From positions 1 to 7,280 of the forward strand of contig JAGLRY010000233.1 of the NCBI GenBank assembly GCA_023135995.1: 7,280 bases of DNA, written 5' to 3'. The notes under the pieces were generated by a model. That model did no database searches and had not been told where the DNA came from. It saw only the letters and a program-made list of their open reading frames with translations. Positions 5,581 through 7,280 of the stretch are shown piece by piece (positions within the stretch are counted from its first letter, which is position 1; every line of letters starts with the position of its first letter). The position numbers were made by a program, and so were the translations under genes. The stretch is from Candidatus Aminicenantota bacterium (GTDB taxonomy: Bacteria; Acidobacteriota; Aminicenantia; Aminicenantales; Aminicenantaceae).

Positions 5581-6510
5581 TCCCATAAACCAAGACATTC
5601 CTCGAGATCCTTGTTGACCACACGCGGCCAGAAAACCGACTTTCTCGTAAAAGTTTTGGGGACTGCCCAAGATGGTGGAATCCCCCAGATCGGTTGTTAC
5701 TGCAAAAACTGCCAAAGGGCAAGACAGGACCCGCAGTTCTTACGCCTCCGGCCTTCACTCGCCATCCTTGATCTCAATGAGACAAAGATGTTTATCGTCG
5801 ACGCATCACCGGATATCAGTCTCCAGTACGATTTGATCCACGAACGGATGGAGCGTGCTCGAATCCGCAAAAAAAATGTGCCAGATGGCATCCTCCTGAC
5901 ACACGCCCACATCGGCCACTACACCGGTTTGATGTTCTATGGATATGAAGCTCTGTCCGCAGACAAGCTCCCCGTCTACTGCTCCAAACGAATGGGCGAC
6001 TTTTTAGCCAACAACGGCCCGTGGAGCCAACTGGTTAAGTACCAGAACATTTCCATTCATTTGCTCGAGCCGGGTAAAGAGATCTCTTTGACTCCTGGAG
6101 TATCAGTCACTTCCTTCCGCGTGCCTCATCGGGATGAATACTCAGACACATTGGGTTTTGTGATCGCAGGACAAAAGAAAAAACTCCTCTATATCCCCGA
6201 CATCCAGAGCTGGAAAGCGTGGGACCGCGACATAAGAGAGGAGGTCGAAAATGTCGATTTCGCTTTACTGGACGGAACGTTTTACAGCCCTGAGGAGTTG
6301 CCTGGGCGTGACCTCTCCCGGATAGGACACCCCTTTATCACCACGTGTTTGGATACACTTAGACAGACTGCAAAAAAGGGGAAAACCAAAATATACTTCA
6401 CGCATCTGAACCACTCCAACCTCGCATTGGACCCTGATGGTGATGCCATAAAGCACATCACCAATGAGGGATTTGGATTGGCGCAGGAAGGGATGGAGCT
6501 TTCTCTCTAG
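5563..6510 (+). CDS. PqqB-like metallo-beta-lactamase-fold hydrolase, probably Tat-exported
   Basis: This is an MBL-fold protein of the PqqB-like branch; its reaction is unknown to me. Coordinates give the first canonical ATG (315 residues), but the real start is probably at 5506 or 5515 (334 or 331 residues), adding a twin-arginine signal. Visible features are VLGTAQDGGIPQIG (31-44), the zinc-type C45-x-C47-x2-C50 motif as in PqqB, DASPDISLQ, THAHIGHYTGL (113-123), NGPWSQL, VPHRDE with His189, YIPD with Asp213, and FTHLNHSN with His281 and His284. The metal motif reads H-x-H-x-G-H: the usual Asp is Gly118, leaving His114, His116 and His119. There are no pqqA, pqqC, pqqD or pqqE neighbours, so a role in PQQ synthesis is not supported. 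The ATG at 5563 has no good ribosome site. It is the last gene of the plus-strand series and converges on tsaC. Confidence 0.82.
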   Translation: MGSLSASHKPRHSSRSLLTTRGQKTDFLVKVLGTAQDGGIPQIGCYCKNCQRARQDPQFLRLRPSLAILDLNETKMFIVDASPDISLQYDLIHERMERARIRKKNVPDGILLTHAHIGHYTGLMFYGYEALSADKLPVYCSKRMGDFLANNGPWSQLVKYQNISIHLLEPGKEISLTPGVSVTSFRVPHRDEYSDTLGFVIAGQKKKLLYIPDIQSWKAWDRDIREEVENVDFALLDGTFYSPEELPGRDLSRIGHPFITTCLDTLRQTAKKGKTKIYFTHLNHSNLALDPDGDAIKHITNEGFGLAQEGMELSL

Positions 6511-6519
6511 CTTCTTTTT

Positions 6520-6540
6520 ATTCAGAATTCAGGATTCAGA
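6520..6540. repeat. Three tandem 7-bp repeats between convergent genes
   Basis: ATTCAGA, ATTCAGG, ATTCAGA lie head to tail starting at 6520, 6527 and 6534. They occupy most of the 25-bp gap between the PqqB-like gene and tsaC and run into the tsaC stop codon (6538-6536). No convincing stem-loop terminator is visible here, although a short T-rich run (6515-6519) follows the PqqB-like stop. Confidence 0.7.
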
Positions 6541-7177
6541 CACATTCAATATTTTTACGAAGCTCAGAGGCAGGAATCGCCCCCTCTCTGAGGATCTGGG
6601 GTATGGGGGGAGTGAGGTCGATCACGGTCGAGGGACGACTTCCCTTTGTTTTTCCTCCATCGACGATACAATCCACTTTGCCCGCAAAGACTTCATAAAC
6701 TTTCTTGGGATCTGAGAATTCTTCTTTCCCAGAAATGTTGGCGCTCGTGGCTGTGATGGGGAAGCCTGCTTTTTTTACAAGATCTCTCAATCCCGCATGC
6801 GCAGGGAGACGGACGCCGATGGACTTCGTCGCTCCAAGAAGCTCTTCGGGGAGAAGAGGGTTTGCAGGAAAAATAAGGGTCAGTGGCCCCGGCCAATACA
6901 GCCGCATAAACAGCTCTGCGGCAGGAGGGATCTCAGCAGCCAAAGAGTCCAGCATGCTCCTGCCAGAGATCACAACAGGAAGTGGCTTCGCTGGGTCTCT
7001 CCTTTTCAACACAAATATTTTTTTTACAGCTTCAGGAGAGAGACAGTTAGCACCTAGCCCATAAAATGTCTCAGTCGGATACACAATAATTCCATTCTTT
7101 TTCAAGACGGACACGATCGTACTCAGTTCATTGACAGGGTATTTCTCAGCTTCGATCTTGATGACTTGAGTGTTCAT
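6536..7177 (-). CDS. tsaC: Threonylcarbamoyl-AMP synthase (TsaC/YrdC/YwlC, Sua5 family)
   Basis: This cytosolic enzyme makes L-threonylcarbamoyl-AMP from threonine, bicarbonate and ATP. The TsaB/TsaD/TsaE machinery then transfers the group to A37 of ANN-decoding tRNAs (t6A). The 213-residue protein is a single YrdC domain without the extra C-terminal Sua5 domain. Signatures are IVYPTETFYGLGANC (31-45), LKRRDPAKPLPVVI (57-70, KxR nucleotide and substrate contacts), YWPGPLTLI (94-102), IGVRLPAH (120-127), ATSANISG (143-150), GSRPSTVID (179-187) and ILREGAI (195-201). The ATG at 7177 places about 28 residues before the first motif, as usual. Its ribosome site is weak, but the ATG overlaps the stop of an upstream reading frame (ATGA), suggesting translational coupling. 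The same frame also stays open upstream to the window edge, but that extension does not look like the family. It converges on the PqqB-like gene. Confidence 0.95.
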   Translation of the reverse strand: MNTQVIKIEAEKYPVNELSTIVSVLKKNGIIVYPTETFYGLGANCLSPEAVKKIFVLKRRDPAKPLPVVISGRSMLDSLAAEIPPAAELFMRLYWPGPLTLIFPANPLLPEELLGATKSIGVRLPAHAGLRDLVKKAGFPITATSANISGKEEFSDPKKVYEVFAGKVDCIVDGGKTKGSRPSTVIDLTPPIPQILREGAIPASELRKNIECV

Positions 7178-7280
7178 CGGTTTTCTCGAACAGGAAGCAT
7201 CCCCAAATCCATAATAAACGACGTTCCGAGTGCTCCAATTGGTGATTTCGAAAACACTCTCAGTTTCCCCAGCGAGGAAA
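7174..7280 (-). CDS. C-terminal fragment of an unidentified upstream gene (partial)
   Basis: A minus-strand frame open from the window edge encodes 34 residues ending IMDLGMLPVRENR. Its TGA (7176-7174) overlaps the tsaC ATG as ATGA, a classic operon junction. I do not recognise the protein. A frame this short stays open by chance fairly often, and a second frame (that of tsaC) is also open here, so the support comes mainly from the four-base overlap and the lack of any separate promoter-like spacer before tsaC. Confidence 0.38.
   Translation of the reverse strand, partial: SSLGKLRVFSKSPIGALGTSFIMDLGMLPVRENR

Noticed and set aside
6490..6520. Terminator for the plus-strand series before the CTTCTTTTTA run
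   Set aside because: I could not pair more than about four bases upstream of the T-rich run.
7178..7280. N-terminal extension of tsaC, since its frame is open to the right edge
   Set aside because: The upstream residues do not resemble TsaC, and the ATG at 7177 gives the normal distance to the first motif.
1..7280. CRISPR array, tRNA or rRNA gene, insertion sequence or phage genes
   Set aside because: I saw no regularly spaced direct repeats, cloverleaf sequences, transposase motifs or terminal inverted repeats on either strand.

Overview
The window is a compact bacterial housekeeping segment with no sign of phage, transposon or CRISPR material. Base composition is moderate (about half G+C by eye). 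The bacterial-type MetRS, FolE, TsaC and LarC, the strong AGGAGG ribosome sites and the near absence of spacer DNA all indicate a bacterium. A Desulfobacterota or similar anaerobic or syntrophic lineage would fit, but that is a guess from gene content, not something the sequence proves.

Layout: (1) At the left edge, minus strand, is a nearly complete S-methyl-5'-thioadenosine phosphorylase (mtnP) whose last few codons lie outside the window. (2) A 147-bp divergent intergenic region (846-992) holds one plausible sigma70-type promoter facing each way. (3) A tightly packed plus-strand gene series follows: a CobB-like sirtuin, larC (nickel insertion into the nickel-pincer cofactor), folE (GTP cyclohydrolase I), metG (methionyl-tRNA synthetase with a C-terminal tRNA-binding domain) and a PqqB-like metallo-beta-lactamase-fold protein. 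Spacings are 6 bp, 34 bp, a 17-bp overlap and a short gap, so it looks like one transcription unit. (4) On the minus strand, convergent to this unit, lies tsaC (threonylcarbamoyl-AMP synthase). The only spacer is a 25-bp gap carrying a small 7-bp tandem repeat. (5) At the right edge, an unidentified minus-strand reading frame ends in an ATGA overlap with the tsaC start.

The genes share a loose theme of nucleotide, cofactor and translation housekeeping: MTA salvage, NAD-dependent deacylation, nickel cofactor maturation, folate or pterin entry, Met-tRNA charging and tRNA t6A modification. I see no single pathway and no clear new defence or mobile system.

The most noteworthy observation is at the metG / PqqB-like junction. 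A convincing twin-arginine export signal (ERRHFLK followed by a hydrophobic stretch) is encoded in frame upstream of the first canonical ATG of the PqqB-like gene. No ATG, GTG or TTG is available to start it. The candidates are a CTG overlapping the metG stop codon and an ATA exactly where an ATG would be expected. Second is a perfect Shine-Dalgarno plus ATG inside metG, placed to make the tRNA-binding domain as a separate protein.
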